Shown: positions 49,775 through 59,032, counted from the first letter of the stretch. The stretch is DNA of 64,000 nt from an uncultured Dehalococcoidia bacterium (GCA_958296225.1 OY282456.1:186001-250000); one strand, 5' to 3'. Notes: generated by a model from the sequence alone, not told the origin. Numbers and translations: made by a program.

Positions 49775-50527
49775 CTACCCAAAGTACCCCTGCCCCCCGT
49801 TCACGTGTATCGTCTGCCCGGTGATAAACCCGCCGTCGTCGGTGCAGAGGAATGTAACCGTCGCCGCAATCTCGTCCGGCTTGCCTTGCCGTCCCAGCGG
49901 AATCCCGCTCTGGTCGGGAACCCGCCCGGCGTACCACTCCGGGTTGGCGCGGCTGGTATCAATGCTCCCCGGCGACACTACGTTCACCCGGATGTTATTG
50001 CCGGCGAACTCCGAAGCCAGGCTGCGCGCCATCCCCACCATCCCCATCTTGGCCGCCGATACGTGGGCCCGCAGCGCGCTGCCTCGAAACGCACCGTCGC
50101 CGGTGAGGAACACTATCCGACCAAAATGGTTCGTCACCATCTGCTCGATGACGCCGCGCACGGTGTAGAAAGAGCCGTCCAGCACCACGCCCCGCACGTG
50201 TTCCCAATCCTCAACTGTCAACTCGGTAAAGGGCTTGTGGGGTCGGATGGCGGCGTTGTTCACCAGGATGTCAATACGGCCAAAGGCGGACATAGCGGCG
50301 TCAATCATCGCGTCCACCTGGTCTTTCTGCGACACGTCGGCCAGCACGGGCAGCGCCTTGACCCCCAGCTCCGCAACGGCGGCGGCGGTGGCCTCGGCCT
50401 CGTCCCGATTGCTGCGGGCATTGACTACGATATTCGCGCCCTCTGCGGCCATCATCAAAGCGGTGGCCCGCCCGATATTGCGGCCCGACCCGGTAATCAG
50501 CGCTACTCTGCCGTCCAGCTTGCCCAT
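49775..50527 (-). CDS. Short-chain dehydrogenase/reductase, atypical active site
   Basis: A 250-residue SDR. The cofactor motif is VALITGSGRNIGRATALMMA near residue 9, and the NNAA motif is IDILVNNAAIRPHKP near residue 88. The catalytic YxxxK segment reads HVSAAKMGMVGMA, so Lys is kept but the Tyr position is Val. The Ser is in a diverged VFLTGDGAF segment. The C-terminal IRVNVVSPGSIDTSRANPEW is normal. It may be catalytically altered or use another acid-base residue. The ATG at MGKLDGR is supported by an AGGCG-type site and family length. Confidence 0.88.
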   Translation of the reverse strand: MGKLDGRVALITGSGRNIGRATALMMAAEGANIVVNARSNRDEAEATAAAVAELGVKALPVLADVSQKDQVDAMIDAAMSAFGRIDILVNNAAIRPHKPFTELTVEDWEHVRGVVLDGSFYTVRGVIEQMVTNHFGRIVFLTGDGAFRGSALRAHVSAAKMGMVGMARSLASEFAGNNIRVNVVSPGSIDTSRANPEWYAGRVPDQSGIPLGRQGKPDEIAATVTFLCTDDGGFITGQTIHVNGGQGYFG

Positions 50528-50605
50528 TGTTTTCGCCTCCTGCGTGGGGTGATTGTGCGGTTTGCTGGACAGCATTATAGCGCACCGTCGGTGTCGTTAA
50601 GCGCA

Positions 50606-51563
50606 CTATGGCGCTGGAATGGGGATGCGGAACAGTTCGGGTGCATTATCACTATCACTGCCCTGACTTGCAGTTACCGGCCTGATGGCAAAAATGGCTA
50701 CCGTTGCGTTCTCTGGAACGTCAAACAACAGCGGTAGGCTGGGGCGATAGTATCCGCTACGCGTCGATACACTGCCGTTCCAGCCAAATCCGTTGCCGGT
50801 GTCCGTGTCCAGAATGTAGTCTTTACCATCGGCGATGGTCACCGTCCAAGGCATATCGTTGTCCAGCTTCACGTCAACGTCCAGCCAACGCCGTCCACTA
50901 GGCGGTTCTCGGTCGTATTCGGTGCCGTCGCTCTTGGTGAACTTCACTGTTTCGGGAGTTTCTACTCCGTTGAGGGATATGGAGAACAATCCAAAAAAAG
51001 TTACGGTGTCGCCGATTTCGTTATACCCATCACCCAGCGGCAGGCCGGTGATGGGGCACAAGCCGGGCTGTGCGGGATGCCCCCCGCCCGGTGTAGGGCA
51101 GGGTGTAGGGGTCGGCGCGGGCGTAGGGGTCGGCGCGGCGGTGGTGGTGAGGTACACCCAGTCGGAGTAGGCGTGTGCGCCTTCGGCGGTGATGGTGGCG
51201 ACGATAAAGGCGTGCTGTACGCCCGGCTCCAGCCGCTTGACGGTGTAGCTGCTTTTGGCGCGGCCCTGGTCGGTGAAGTTGAAAGCCTCCAGCCAGTTGC
51301 CGGCGGCCTGCGCCGTTTGCACTTCGGCGATGTTGGCCCAGCCCACGCGGTTGCTGACGGCGCCGGCCGCCGGCGTCCAGCTGATGACAGCCTCGCCGAC
51401 GTTAGCGCCGTTGCGGGCGGTCACGTTGGCCGGAGCAACGGAATTAGCCTGGGCAAGCGCGGGGGGCGTTTTGTCCGATGATAGCCGCCACTGCGACCAG
51501 TATGACGGCGATGGCGGCAACGGGCAGAATGGCGCGGCGGTTTAGCTTGCGGATGACGGTCAT
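50606..51563 (-). pseudogene. Secreted fibronectin type III protein, signal peptide out of frame
   Basis: An ATG at 51563 starts a good signal peptide (RKLNRRAILPVAAIAVILVA, then VAAIIGQNA). The mature part, LAQANSVAPANVTARNGANV onward, is one frame away; one extra C in the six-C run near 51465 would join them. Residues then form an FN3-like domain (EAVISWTPAAGAVSNRVGWA), a Pro/Thr linker (TPTPAPTPTPCPTP) and a C-terminal beta domain (RRWLDVDVKLDNDMPWTVTI). It would be exported. The break is either a consensus error, decay, or slippage-based switching. Confidence 0.7.
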
Positions 51564-51653
51564 AGTTTCGGCTCCTTTGCTTTTTGGCCCGGCAGGGCGC
51601 AGGATTTGCCGGCGTTATAGCGCACTTCGGCAATTGCTCTTATACTTTCACCT

Positions 51654-53483
51654 ATGCGTTATACCTGCACAGTTCTGGCCCTTGCGGCGCTGTTAGCGGC
51701 GGCTGTTTCCGGCTGCTTCTTTGGCGGCGTCGCAGAGCCGGAAAGCCCAACGCCTGATCTGGCGGCCACCATCGACGCGGCGCTGGCCAGAGTCAGCGCC
51801 GCGCCGACCCCCGGCCCGGCCGATACTCCAACACCGGCCCGGCCGGTTGCCACCTTGCCGCTAACCCCCACTCTGTCCCTGCCGACCCGCCGGCCCACGC
51901 CCACCGTACCCCCCGCCCCGCCCGTCTATGACTTGTCCGCAGTACGCAACTGGGAGTATGCCGGGCAGAACGTACCCGGCGCGGTAGCGCGCATCCGGAG
52001 CATCGTCTGGATTGCCGACGGACTGCATAACGTCAACGAGTTCAACGCCGCCGAGCGTCTGGTCAACATCGCCATCGACGCGCCCGATACGCTGGATGTG
52101 TTGCTGGATACGCATTCCGTAGGCGAAAGGCTGTCCCCGCTGGACTTGCCGGCCCTGCTGTCCCTGCAGCGGATGGCGCAAGACCGCCCCGAACGGCTGG
52201 CCCAACTCACCGGCGCCAACTGGTTCCGCGACGGGCTGGCCGACTACGAGGCCGCCATCGTGGCCGCGCTATACGAACGTTCCCGGTTCCAGTCCCCGGA
52301 GTTTGACGACATCGTGAACAGCCCCGGCGCGGTCAGCGTCGAGATGGGCTATGCCACCGGCGGCGACGGCGCGGACATCCCCATCGCCGTCGTCCGCGGC
52401 GCCGGAGAATTCGCCCCCGACTCGCCCGTAATCGCCGTGGCCCAATCCGCCGTGCCGCTGTTTGAGGCAATGTTCGCCGCGCCCTTTCCGACGCCGGCCA
52501 TCGTGTTCCATATCACCCCCTACGTGGCCGGAACCGCCGCCGGCACCAACTACCAGACCCACATCACCCTCAAGCCGGAAATCGACGCTAACGAAAAGCC
52601 CGATTTCGCGCCCCACGCCATTTTTCACGAGATTGCCCACTATTACCTGTACGCCTTGCCGGAGTGGTACGCCGAGGGCGGGGCCGATTTTGCGGCGTCA
52701 TACGCGCGGCACCTTACCCGGGGCCAGCCGATTGCGGCTACCAACAACCCCTGCGCGGCAGTCGACTCATTGGCGGAACTGGAGGCGCAACTGCCCGCCG
52801 ACACCCGGCAGGCGCGCGCCGACGCCGACCTGTGGCAATGCAATTATGCGCTGGGCGAGCGGCTGATGCTGTCGCTTTACCGCAAGTTGGGCCAGGAACG
52901 GTTCCTACAGGGCTGGCGGGAGCTGTACGGCGCGTTGGCCAGAGAACCGGCCTATCCGTCGCAGCGGGACTTTACCGAGACCGACCTGCGCGTCGCCTGG
53001 CTGCGCGCCGGCGGGATGGAAGGACAGCCGGCCCTGGAACACATCTGGGACCAGTGGTATCGCGGCACCGCCAGCCGCGCCATTGATGCGCCGCCGGACC
53101 CGACGCCGCCGGACCCGAATCTGCCCACCATCAACGGGCGCATTGACCGGGCGTATATCGCATTGGCCCAGGATGGCCCGGCGACGGCCAGCTTTTCCGC
53201 CGGCGACGCGCAAGGCTTTGTGTACCTGACCCTGGAATATTCCTACGCGCTGACGGGCAGCCCGCAGGAGCTGACGCTGGAAGTGGTAGAATACTACGAG
53301 GACGGTTTCACCACCGGACGCCGCAACGTAGCCATTCCGGTAGAATCGCAGTACACTGGCGGCACGCAGTGGGTATCGGTGGGGCCGTCGCCCCCACAGC
53401 GCTGGGCCTCCGGCCGCTATTGGGCCTATGTGTACGAAAACGGGCGTAAAATCGCCGAAGCAGCGTTCACCGTTACGCCATAA
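51654..53483 (+). CDS. Lipoprotein with HExxH (zincin-like) peptidase domain
   Basis: A 609-residue protein. The signal peptide MRYTCTVLALAALLAAAVSGC ends in a lipobox (VSGC), so it should be lipid-anchored outside the membrane. A Pro/Thr-rich linker (residues 30-95) is followed by an alpha-helical region and AIFHEIAHYYLYALPEWYAEG near residue 328; the HExxH plus downstream Glu in EWYAEGGAD is a gluzincin arrangement. A C-terminal beta domain (YIALAQDGPATASFSAGDAQ; WVSVGPSPP) ends the protein. It is paralogous to the protein at 54598. Substrate unknown. Confidence 0.82.
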   Translation: MRYTCTVLALAALLAAAVSGCFFGGVAEPESPTPDLAATIDAALARVSAAPTPGPADTPTPARPVATLPLTPTLSLPTRRPTPTVPPAPPVYDLSAVRNWEYAGQNVPGAVARIRSIVWIADGLHNVNEFNAAERLVNIAIDAPDTLDVLLDTHSVGERLSPLDLPALLSLQRMAQDRPERLAQLTGANWFRDGLADYEAAIVAALYERSRFQSPEFDDIVNSPGAVSVEMGYATGGDGADIPIAVVRGAGEFAPDSPVIAVAQSAVPLFEAMFAAPFPTPAIVFHITPYVAGTAAGTNYQTHITLKPEIDANEKPDFAPHAIFHEIAHYYLYALPEWYAEGGADFAASYARHLTRGQPIAATNNPCAAVDSLAELEAQLPADTRQARADADLWQCNYALGERLMLSLYRKLGQERFLQGWRELYGALAREPAYPSQRDFTETDLRVAWLRAGGMEGQPALEHIWDQWYRGTASRAIDAPPDPTPPDPNLPTINGRIDRAYIALAQDGPATASFSAGDAQGFVYLTLEYSYALTGSPQELTLEVVEYYEDGFTTGRRNVAIPVESQYTGGTQWVSVGPSPPQRWASGRYWAYVYENGRKIAEAAFTVTP

Positions 53484-53531
53484 ACGCCTATGCGCTACAA
53501 TGGAGCATAAGCAAATCGGGGTGAACCCATT

Positions 53532-54413
53532 ATGACAACCATCAATACCTTCGAGGACATTCTCGCCGCAATGGACCGCGACCCACAGCTTCGCGAGGCT
53601 ATGCGGCAGCACGTTCTGGGCGAAGAACTCCGGCAACTGCCGGCCATCGTCCAGGAACTGCGCGAAGCGGTTGCCGAACTGGCCCAAACCGTCCGGGATT
53701 ACATGGCCGCCACCAACACGCGGCTGGACCGTCTGGAAGCTGGCCAGGCTGAAGCTAACGCGCGGCTGGACCGGCTGGAGGCTGGCCAGGCTGAAGCTAA
53801 CGCGCGGCTGGACCGTCTGGAAGCCGGCCAGGCTGAAGCTAACGCACGGCTGGACCGTCTGGAGGCTGGCCAGGCTGAAGCTAACGCGCGGTTGGACCGT
53901 CTGGAAGCCGGCCAGGCACGCATTGAAGAACGGCAAGACCGGATGGAAACCGACATCAAGGAGCTTAAGAGCGATATGGCCGATGTTAAAGGCCAGTTGG
54001 TGCCACTGGCCGCCCACCGTATGGTCGGGCGCATTGCCGACGTTACCCAGTCGCGCCGCCCCCGCTGGATGGAGAACACCGAAATTATCGACATCTCCGA
54101 CGACGCCGACACCAGCGACGTGCCGCCCAACGAACTGGAAAGCTTCCGCGCTATTGACCTGGCGATGCGCGCCGTTGACAAGAACCGCCCCGGCAACTAT
54201 GAGCAGTACATCGTCATTGAATGCACCTCCACCATTACCCGCAATGACGTCACCAGGGCGGCCCGCAACGCCGAATATATGACCCGTTTTACGGGCGCCC
54301 CGGCTAAAGCCGTGGTCATCGGGCATAGTATCCCGGATGCCATCGCCGCACTGGCGCAAGAAATAGCGGTACACTGCATTACCGTTACCAACAAGTCAAC
54401 CCGGCCCCGCTAG
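53532..54413 (+). CDS. Coiled-coil repeat protein with C-terminal nuclease-like domain
   Basis: A 293-residue protein. Residues 60-140 hold five copies of a 14-residue unit (RLDRLEAGQAEANA), forming a long coiled coil, continued by RIEERQDRMETDIKELKSDM. The C-terminal domain (RPGNYEQYIVIECTSTITRN, then RAARNAEYMTRFTGAPAKAV) resembles the PD-(D/E)XK-like domain found in similar Chloroflexota and cyanobacterial coiled-coil proteins, with a conserved Glu in VIEC. No signal peptide. Function unknown. Confidence 0.75.
   Translation: MTTINTFEDILAAMDRDPQLREAMRQHVLGEELRQLPAIVQELREAVAELAQTVRDYMAATNTRLDRLEAGQAEANARLDRLEAGQAEANARLDRLEAGQAEANARLDRLEAGQAEANARLDRLEAGQARIEERQDRMETDIKELKSDMADVKGQLVPLAAHRMVGRIADVTQSRRPRWMENTEIIDISDDADTSDVPPNELESFRAIDLAMRAVDKNRPGNYEQYIVIECTSTITRNDVTRAARNAEYMTRFTGAPAKAVVIGHSIPDAIAALAQEIAVHCITVTNKSTRPR
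53719..53926 (+). repeat. 42-bp in-frame tandem repeats
   Basis: Five near-identical 42-bp units (CGGCTGGACCGTCTGGAAGC...), starting near 53721, 53763, 53805, 53847 and 53889. Each encodes one 14-residue coiled-coil unit. Copy number may vary between strains. Confidence 0.9.
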
Positions 54414-54479
54414 CCGGTTCCACTTTCTGGCGCCGTCATCGTCATTATGCGCTCTGCCGGCATAACCCGCAGCCCTGGG

Positions 54480-54556
54480 GCGCCGGCCGCTATTGGGTCT
54501 ATGTGTACGAAAACGGGCGCAAAATCGCCGAAGTAGCGTTCACTGTTACGTCGTAG
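54480..54556 (+). pseudogene. Remnant of a third metallopeptidase-like paralog (C-terminal end)
   Basis: About 25 codons (RYWVYVYENGRKIAEVAFTV then TS stop) are nearly the same as the last codons of the lipoprotein gene ending at 53483 (RYWAYVYENGRKIAEAAFTV). No upstream part remains. It shows that the coiled-coil gene was placed inside a tandem array of these genes. Confidence 0.8.
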
Positions 54557-54597
54557 CTTCTCCGCCCAATCGCTACAATAGGTTGCGGAGGCGGATT

Positions 54598-56259
54598 ATG
54601 ACTATGGCAACTAAAGCGAGGAGCGGCGCGCTGGCCGGTTTTGAGAACGGGCCTTATCTGGAGCAATCCGACCCGCGGGCTGCGGCGGCCATCCGGTCGC
54701 TGCCCTGGATGCGGGACGGCGGCCGTCCGGCGGAACGGGCGGCGGTGCAGGAACTGCTGTATCTGGCCCCTTTTCACCGTGATTTGTTTGCCGCCGTTAT
54801 CGGCAAACCCTGGATGCGGGACGGTGCCACCGCCGCCGCGCTGCAAGTGGTCAGCCACCTGCGGGGCATCGCCCAGCACGATGCGGACGCCGCGCTGCGC
54901 ATCGCGCGGATGCCCTTTCTCAACACTCTGGACGGCGCCGCCCCGGCGGCGACAACCTCCCTGCGGCTGCTGGCGCAGGACAATCCGCCGGCGTTCCGGC
55001 ACATCCTGCAACATCCGACCTTGCGGCCGGGCATCAATGATGACTGGGCCAAAATCGTCGCCACGTTGCACGGGGTGGCCGGAATCAACCCCGGTCTGGT
55101 TGACGCGCTGCTCAACCCGGAGACGGTGCGGGCGGAGCAGCGCACTGTTCGCCTGCCCCGGTCCGGGAATGTCGATTTAGCGATTATCCGCACCGGGCCC
55201 GGGGCGCGGCGCAGTATGGACTTGCTGGAGCTGGGCGTCCGCTGCGCCGAGGGGGTGATGGCCGCGCCGCTGCCCACCGGATACGTCGGCGCGCTGTACG
55301 GGGAGGCGGTGGCCGGTTCCAACGCCGGAACCAATTTCAGCACCCATATCGCCATCCGCCCGGTGTATGATGTGGACGACGACAGTTACGAGGCCGGCTG
55401 CGCCGCCGGCATCGCCGCCCATGAAGTGGCGCATTATTATTGGAACGGCAACGCCAGCTGGATTGACGAAGGCGCCTGCGACTTGCTGGGCTACATTGCC
55501 GAGCTGGAGCGCGGCGACCGTCCCGCCGCGACGGCCAATTATCCCTCCGGCTATGTCCGCACCATTGCGGAGCTGGAGCGACTGAACCCGGCGCCGGATT
55601 CCGACTTGTTCTCCGCCAACTATGCGTTAGGCCGGCGCATCTTTCTGGATTTGGGCCGGGCGCTGGGGGACGCGGAGTTCATGCGCGGGTTTCGCAACCT
55701 CTACCGGCGGTCGGCCGCGCGGGATGCCGGCGCTATTCACTCGCGGGGCGCTCCGGCCGGCATCAACGAACTGCGCGCCGCTTTTCATTCGGCCGGCAGC
55801 CCCGCCGCCGTGGATCGGGTAATCGCCCGCTGGTACTACGGAACCGAGCCCTACGACACCGGCCGCCTGGATAGAGAGCAAGCGAACCCCGGCCTGCCCG
55901 ACATCAACGGACGCATCAACCGGGCCTACGTCACTGCCACAGAGCGGGGCCGCCCGGTGTCGCAGTTTGCGGCCTCGGGCGTAAGCGGCCCGGTGTGGCT
56001 GACCCTGGAATACTCCTACAAAATGCCCGGACGCCGCCCCAAAGAGGTTCACTTTGAGGTTGTGGAATCCTACCAGGACGGCTACGAAACCCGTCGCCAC
56101 ACCCTGACGCTGACCGCCGAAGCCCGTTACAACGGCGGCACACAGTGGAGCGCCATCGGCCCGCCCCCCGGAACGCCCTGGGCGCCGGGCCGCCATTGGG
56201 TTCAGGTGTACGCCAGCGGGCGCAAGGTGGCGGAGGTGGCGTTTGAGGTTACGCCGTAG
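54598..56259 (+). CDS. HExxH (zincin-like) protein without signal peptide
   Basis: A 553-residue paralog of the lipoprotein at 51654. It lacks a signal peptide and linker, so it is probably cytoplasmic. The active-site motif is AAHEVAHYYWNGNASWIDEG near residue 280. The N-terminal part is Ala/Leu-rich helical (AAIRSLPWMRDGGRPAERAA; FRHILQHPTLRPG), and the C-terminal beta domain matches the paralog (YVTATERGRPVSQFAASGVS; RHWVQVYASGRKVAEVAFEV). The ATG is preceded by GCGGAGG. Substrate unknown. Confidence 0.8.
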   Translation: MTMATKARSGALAGFENGPYLEQSDPRAAAAIRSLPWMRDGGRPAERAAVQELLYLAPFHRDLFAAVIGKPWMRDGATAAALQVVSHLRGIAQHDADAALRIARMPFLNTLDGAAPAATTSLRLLAQDNPPAFRHILQHPTLRPGINDDWAKIVATLHGVAGINPGLVDALLNPETVRAEQRTVRLPRSGNVDLAIIRTGPGARRSMDLLELGVRCAEGVMAAPLPTGYVGALYGEAVAGSNAGTNFSTHIAIRPVYDVDDDSYEAGCAAGIAAHEVAHYYWNGNASWIDEGACDLLGYIAELERGDRPAATANYPSGYVRTIAELERLNPAPDSDLFSANYALGRRIFLDLGRALGDAEFMRGFRNLYRRSAARDAGAIHSRGAPAGINELRAAFHSAGSPAAVDRVIARWYYGTEPYDTGRLDREQANPGLPDINGRINRAYVTATERGRPVSQFAASGVSGPVWLTLEYSYKMPGRRPKEVHFEVVESYQDGYETRRHTLTLTAEARYNGGTQWSAIGPPPGTPWAPGRHWVQVYASGRKVAEVAFEVTP

Positions 56260-56310
56260 GCCGTTTCTGAATCTGTGCAATAAGTTCTGATAATGGCCTG
56301 GACAACGGCT

Positions 56311-56622
56311 TCACAGGTTCCGGAGCAAGCCCTGCCAGGCCAATCTATGCGCCGGCTGCGTAACCCGGTCATTCAATTCCTCGCCCACCGGGGTTAAAAA
56401 CCGAGCCCGACCGGCTTCGCCGGCGATGGTCAACACGACGTGCAACTGGGTCAGCAAAGCATATCGGACGCTGACCACATCACAGTTGATTAACTCGTCA
56501 ATGCCGGTGTCAATCTCCGGGTTGGGTTCTGCCAGCGCCGCCCGCCACATTGCCCGCAGTTGCTCTGGCGGGGATAGCTGCTCGGCCGGTTCGTTGCCGG
56601 CTGCGCTGGCGATGTTTTCCAT
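56311..56622 (-). CDS. Hypothetical protein next to a D12-class methylase
   Basis: A 103-residue, mostly helical, acidic protein that I do not recognise (AEQLSPPEQLRAMWRAALAE; SVRYALLTQLHVVLTIAGEA). It starts 28 bases after the end of the broken methylase gene in the same direction. It may be an accessory subunit of that system. Confidence 0.5.
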   Translation of the reverse strand: MENIASAAGNEPAEQLSPPEQLRAMWRAALAEPNPEIDTGIDELINCDVVSVRYALLTQLHVVLTIAGEAGRARFLTPVGEELNDRVTQPAHRLAWQGLLRNL

Positions 56623-56650
56623 AGCGGTTCGTAGTTCATCCGTAGTTCAT

Positions 56651-57500
56651 TCAGAGAAATTCCTGCCGTGGCTGGCGCACCGAGTGGCAGTTCTTTACCG
56701 GCCCGTCCGCGCGCTGCCAGTCAGCGTAGAGGGAATCGTACCGGGGGCTGCGGTAGCCGGATCTGGCGGCGCGGCCTTTAATCCCGCGCCGCAGGTCGGC
56801 CAGTTCAATATGCTCGGCGTCGGTCATTTCGCCGTAGTAAGCGTGCTTGTCGCCACGGGCGCCGTGGACATAGGGCGGGTCAAGGTAAAAGAGGGTTTCC
56901 GGGGTGTCGTAGCGTTGGATGACTCCAACGCCGGCGCGTTGTCAATCTGCACTCGCATCAGGCGGTCGATAATCGGCGGCAGGCCCTCGATTGCGCCCAG
57001 CCAGCGGGACACGACGCCGGCCATCCCGGAGCGGGAGGTCAGTATGCACTGGGCCCAGCGGCCTTCTACGATGCGGTTTGCGCCAGTCCGGTGCGGGTCT
57101 GGCGGGCCCGGACGTAGAACCGCCGCGCCCGCTCCACACTGTCCCGGCCGGGTTCCGGGGTACAGGCCAACGCCAGTTCCTCCCGGGAGAATGACGTCAA
57201 CGCAATCTCTTTCAGCAAGCGCGCGCCATGCTCCGGGTGCCGGAGTGTAGTGAAAAAGTTGACCAGCTCGGAATCCAGGTCATTGTAGGTTTCCACCGGC
57301 GCCGGCTCCCGGTTGATGAGCACGGCCGCGGAGCCGCCGAACACGTCGCAGAAATGCGTAGCGTCGGTAGACAGGTTGGGCAGCAGAAAGTCCAGATTGC
57401 AGAACTTGCCGCCATACCAGCCGAATGCGATTTTCCGGCGGCGGCGTTTTTCCGACCAGTCAGAGCGGCGGCCTGATATTGGCGATTTCCGGTTTGTCAT
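56651..57500 (-). pseudogene. D12-class DNA adenine methyltransferase, frameshifted
   Basis: The pieces in order: IAFGWYGGKFCNLDFLLPNL (SAM motif), CDVFGGSAAVLINREPAPVE, LDSELVNFFTTL; after a shift near 57070, GRWAQCILTSRSGMAGVVSR; after a second shift near 56945 (TTGGA for TTGGGA), YDTPETLFYLDPPYVHGARG with the DPPY catalytic motif; then YRSPRYDSLYADWQRADGPV and HSVRQPRQEFL, stop. The family normally continues with WMNY, and MNYG follows the TGA here, so this stop may replace Trp. It overlaps the DUF2442 gene at the 5' end. If the indels are sequencing errors it is a full-length Dam-like enzyme. Confidence 0.75.
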
Positions 57501-57771
57501 CCTGATTACCGGATGTAGCAAGATTCCGGTGGCACTGTACCGACTCAGCCCTCTCGTAGTCAATCACCGAACTGTCAATATCCTCGCCCCAGGCTATTGC
57601 GCCGCCCGCGGACAGATGCACCGTCTCAAAGAACCCGCGGTCGTTCCAGGCCGTGAACACGCCGCGCCCGGCCAGGTCCGACAGGTCAACTTCCTCCGAT
57701 GTGCCGTCGGAGTAGCGCAGCCGGATTCGGTATCCTGCGCGCGCCTCTACTGCCGTTGGTCGAATCAGCAT
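57460..57771 (-). CDS. DUF2442 family protein
   Basis: A 103-residue protein. Its first 75 residues, RPTAVEARAGYRIRLRYSDG, then TSEEVDLSDLAGRGVF and AWGEDIDSSVIDYE, fit DUF2442 (NE0471 N-terminal-like fold). Such proteins often sit in toxin-antitoxin-like loci with a DUF4160 partner, which is absent here. The C-terminal tail overlaps the methylase start by 41 bases. Confidence 0.75.
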   Translation of the reverse strand: MLIRPTAVEARAGYRIRLRYSDGTSEEVDLSDLAGRGVFTAWNDRGFFETVHLSAGGAIAWGEDIDSSVIDYERAESVQCHRNLATSGNQDDKPEIANIRPPL

Positions 57772-57801
57772 TGCCGCCGCCTTTGCGTTTCCTGTCGCAA
57801 A

Positions 57802-58929
57802 TCACCCCAGCAGCCGGTTCAGCCCACTGTGCCGCCCCGGGTCCAGCGCCCGCCCGGCCAGCGCCGGATGCTCCGGCCCGTACCGGTGCGCCCGGAACGT
57901 GGCGTTGGTGTACTCCATGCCGCCCGCTCCACCGGCGGCCTCGCTGTACATAAAGAATGGGTTGATGTACTCCCAAACCACTTCGCAGCGGGGCGTTACC
58001 TCAAAGAGGCGGCCCGGCGCCCCCTCGCAAATCAGCGTGTTGCCGTTGGGCAGCCGCTCGGCGCTGCTGATGTTGTAGCTGTAAAACGAAATCGCCGGCG
58101 CGCCCTGATACTGCCAGTGGATTTCGTTGGTGGCCGGGTCAACCTCCACGATGCGCGAGTAGCTCGCTCCCCGCCGGTGGCCGCCGTTGTCAAAGATAAG
58201 CACGCGGCCATTGTCCAGCCAGGTGGGGTGATGCTGGTGGTAAATCTCGCCCGGCCCCCACTTCCACTGGAACGCTCCCGTAGCCCGGTCAACGATGCCC
58301 ACCGTGCTGGTCAGGCGATAGCTCACCAGCAGGTCGCCGTCGGGCGTAACGTTCAGGCTGTTGCCGTGCGTCCACTCCCGCCGCGCCTCCAGTGGGCAGA
58401 TAACGTCCTCGGCCAGGTCCAGATGCTCCCAGGAACGCCACTCCCAAACCGTTGCCCCGTCCGGCGTAACCTCCCGCACCACGTCCCCCAGCATCCCCGG
58501 CGCGAAATCCACCTCAAACCCGCCCCGCACCTGCGCCTCCATACCGGCGGGCAGCGGCTCCCACAGCAGCAGCAGCGTATTGCCGTTGGGCAGCCGCTCG
58601 TAGTCGTGATGCAGCATATTGTCCCGGTAGGCCCAAACCGGGTTGCTGTCCCAATCCAGTTCGATGATGCTGGCCGACGACCCGCCCACCGTTTCTACGC
58701 CGCCGGCGTCCGCCGGCGGCAAAGTCCGGCAGAGCAGATTCCCGTTATCCAGCAGATAGGCGTAGTGAATCCCCTCGCCTGAATGCCAGCGGTGGACCAC
58801 GTTGCCGTTCATATCAATCAGGTAGGCGTCCTGCCCGCCCCGCGTGGTGGAAAACAGCGTGTACCCCCGATAGCAGGCCGCCGGCGTGTAATGAATCAGG
58901 CCCACCGGATGATGAATCGACCAGCCCAT
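57802..58929 (-). CDS. Arylsulfotransferase (ASST)-like beta-propeller protein
   Basis: A 375-residue protein with repeated propeller blades: GYTLFSTTRGGQDAYLIDMN, ERLPNGNTLLLLWEPLP, REVTPDGATVWEWRSWEHLD, YHQHHPTWLDNGRVLIFDNG, and ERLPNGNTLICEGAPGRLFE. These blades match bacterial aryl-sulfate sulfotransferase-like proteins (PF14269/PF05935 type). HxxxP in HHPTWLDN and the WTHGNSLN His are candidate catalytic positions. No signal peptide is seen, unlike classical periplasmic ASST. Activity is not certain. Confidence 0.82.
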   Translation of the reverse strand: MGWSIHHPVGLIHYTPAACYRGYTLFSTTRGGQDAYLIDMNGNVVHRWHSGEGIHYAYLLDNGNLLCRTLPPADAGGVETVGGSSASIIELDWDSNPVWAYRDNMLHHDYERLPNGNTLLLLWEPLPAGMEAQVRGGFEVDFAPGMLGDVVREVTPDGATVWEWRSWEHLDLAEDVICPLEARREWTHGNSLNVTPDGDLLVSYRLTSTVGIVDRATGAFQWKWGPGEIYHQHHPTWLDNGRVLIFDNGGHRRGASYSRIVEVDPATNEIHWQYQGAPAISFYSYNISSAERLPNGNTLICEGAPGRLFEVTPRCEVVWEYINPFFMYSEAAGGAGGMEYTNATFRAHRYGPEHPALAGRALDPGRHSGLNRLLG

Positions 58930-59032
58930 TAGCAGTCCCCCAGAAGGTCAGATTTGGCGGCGATTATAGCAGAGCGTGCCAGTATGCAAATGCACTATAC
59001 TAGGCTGACCGCGAATTACTGGAGGAATCGCT

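Noticed and set aside
52905..54374. Minus-strand frame with repeated FQTVQPRVSFSLAS units
   Set aside because: The apparent protein repeats only mirror the 42-bp coding repeats of the plus-strand coiled-coil gene.
57313..58782. Plus-strand open frame opposite the arylsulfotransferase-like gene
   Set aside because: Antisense shadow; low-complexity Val/Arg/Pro composition.
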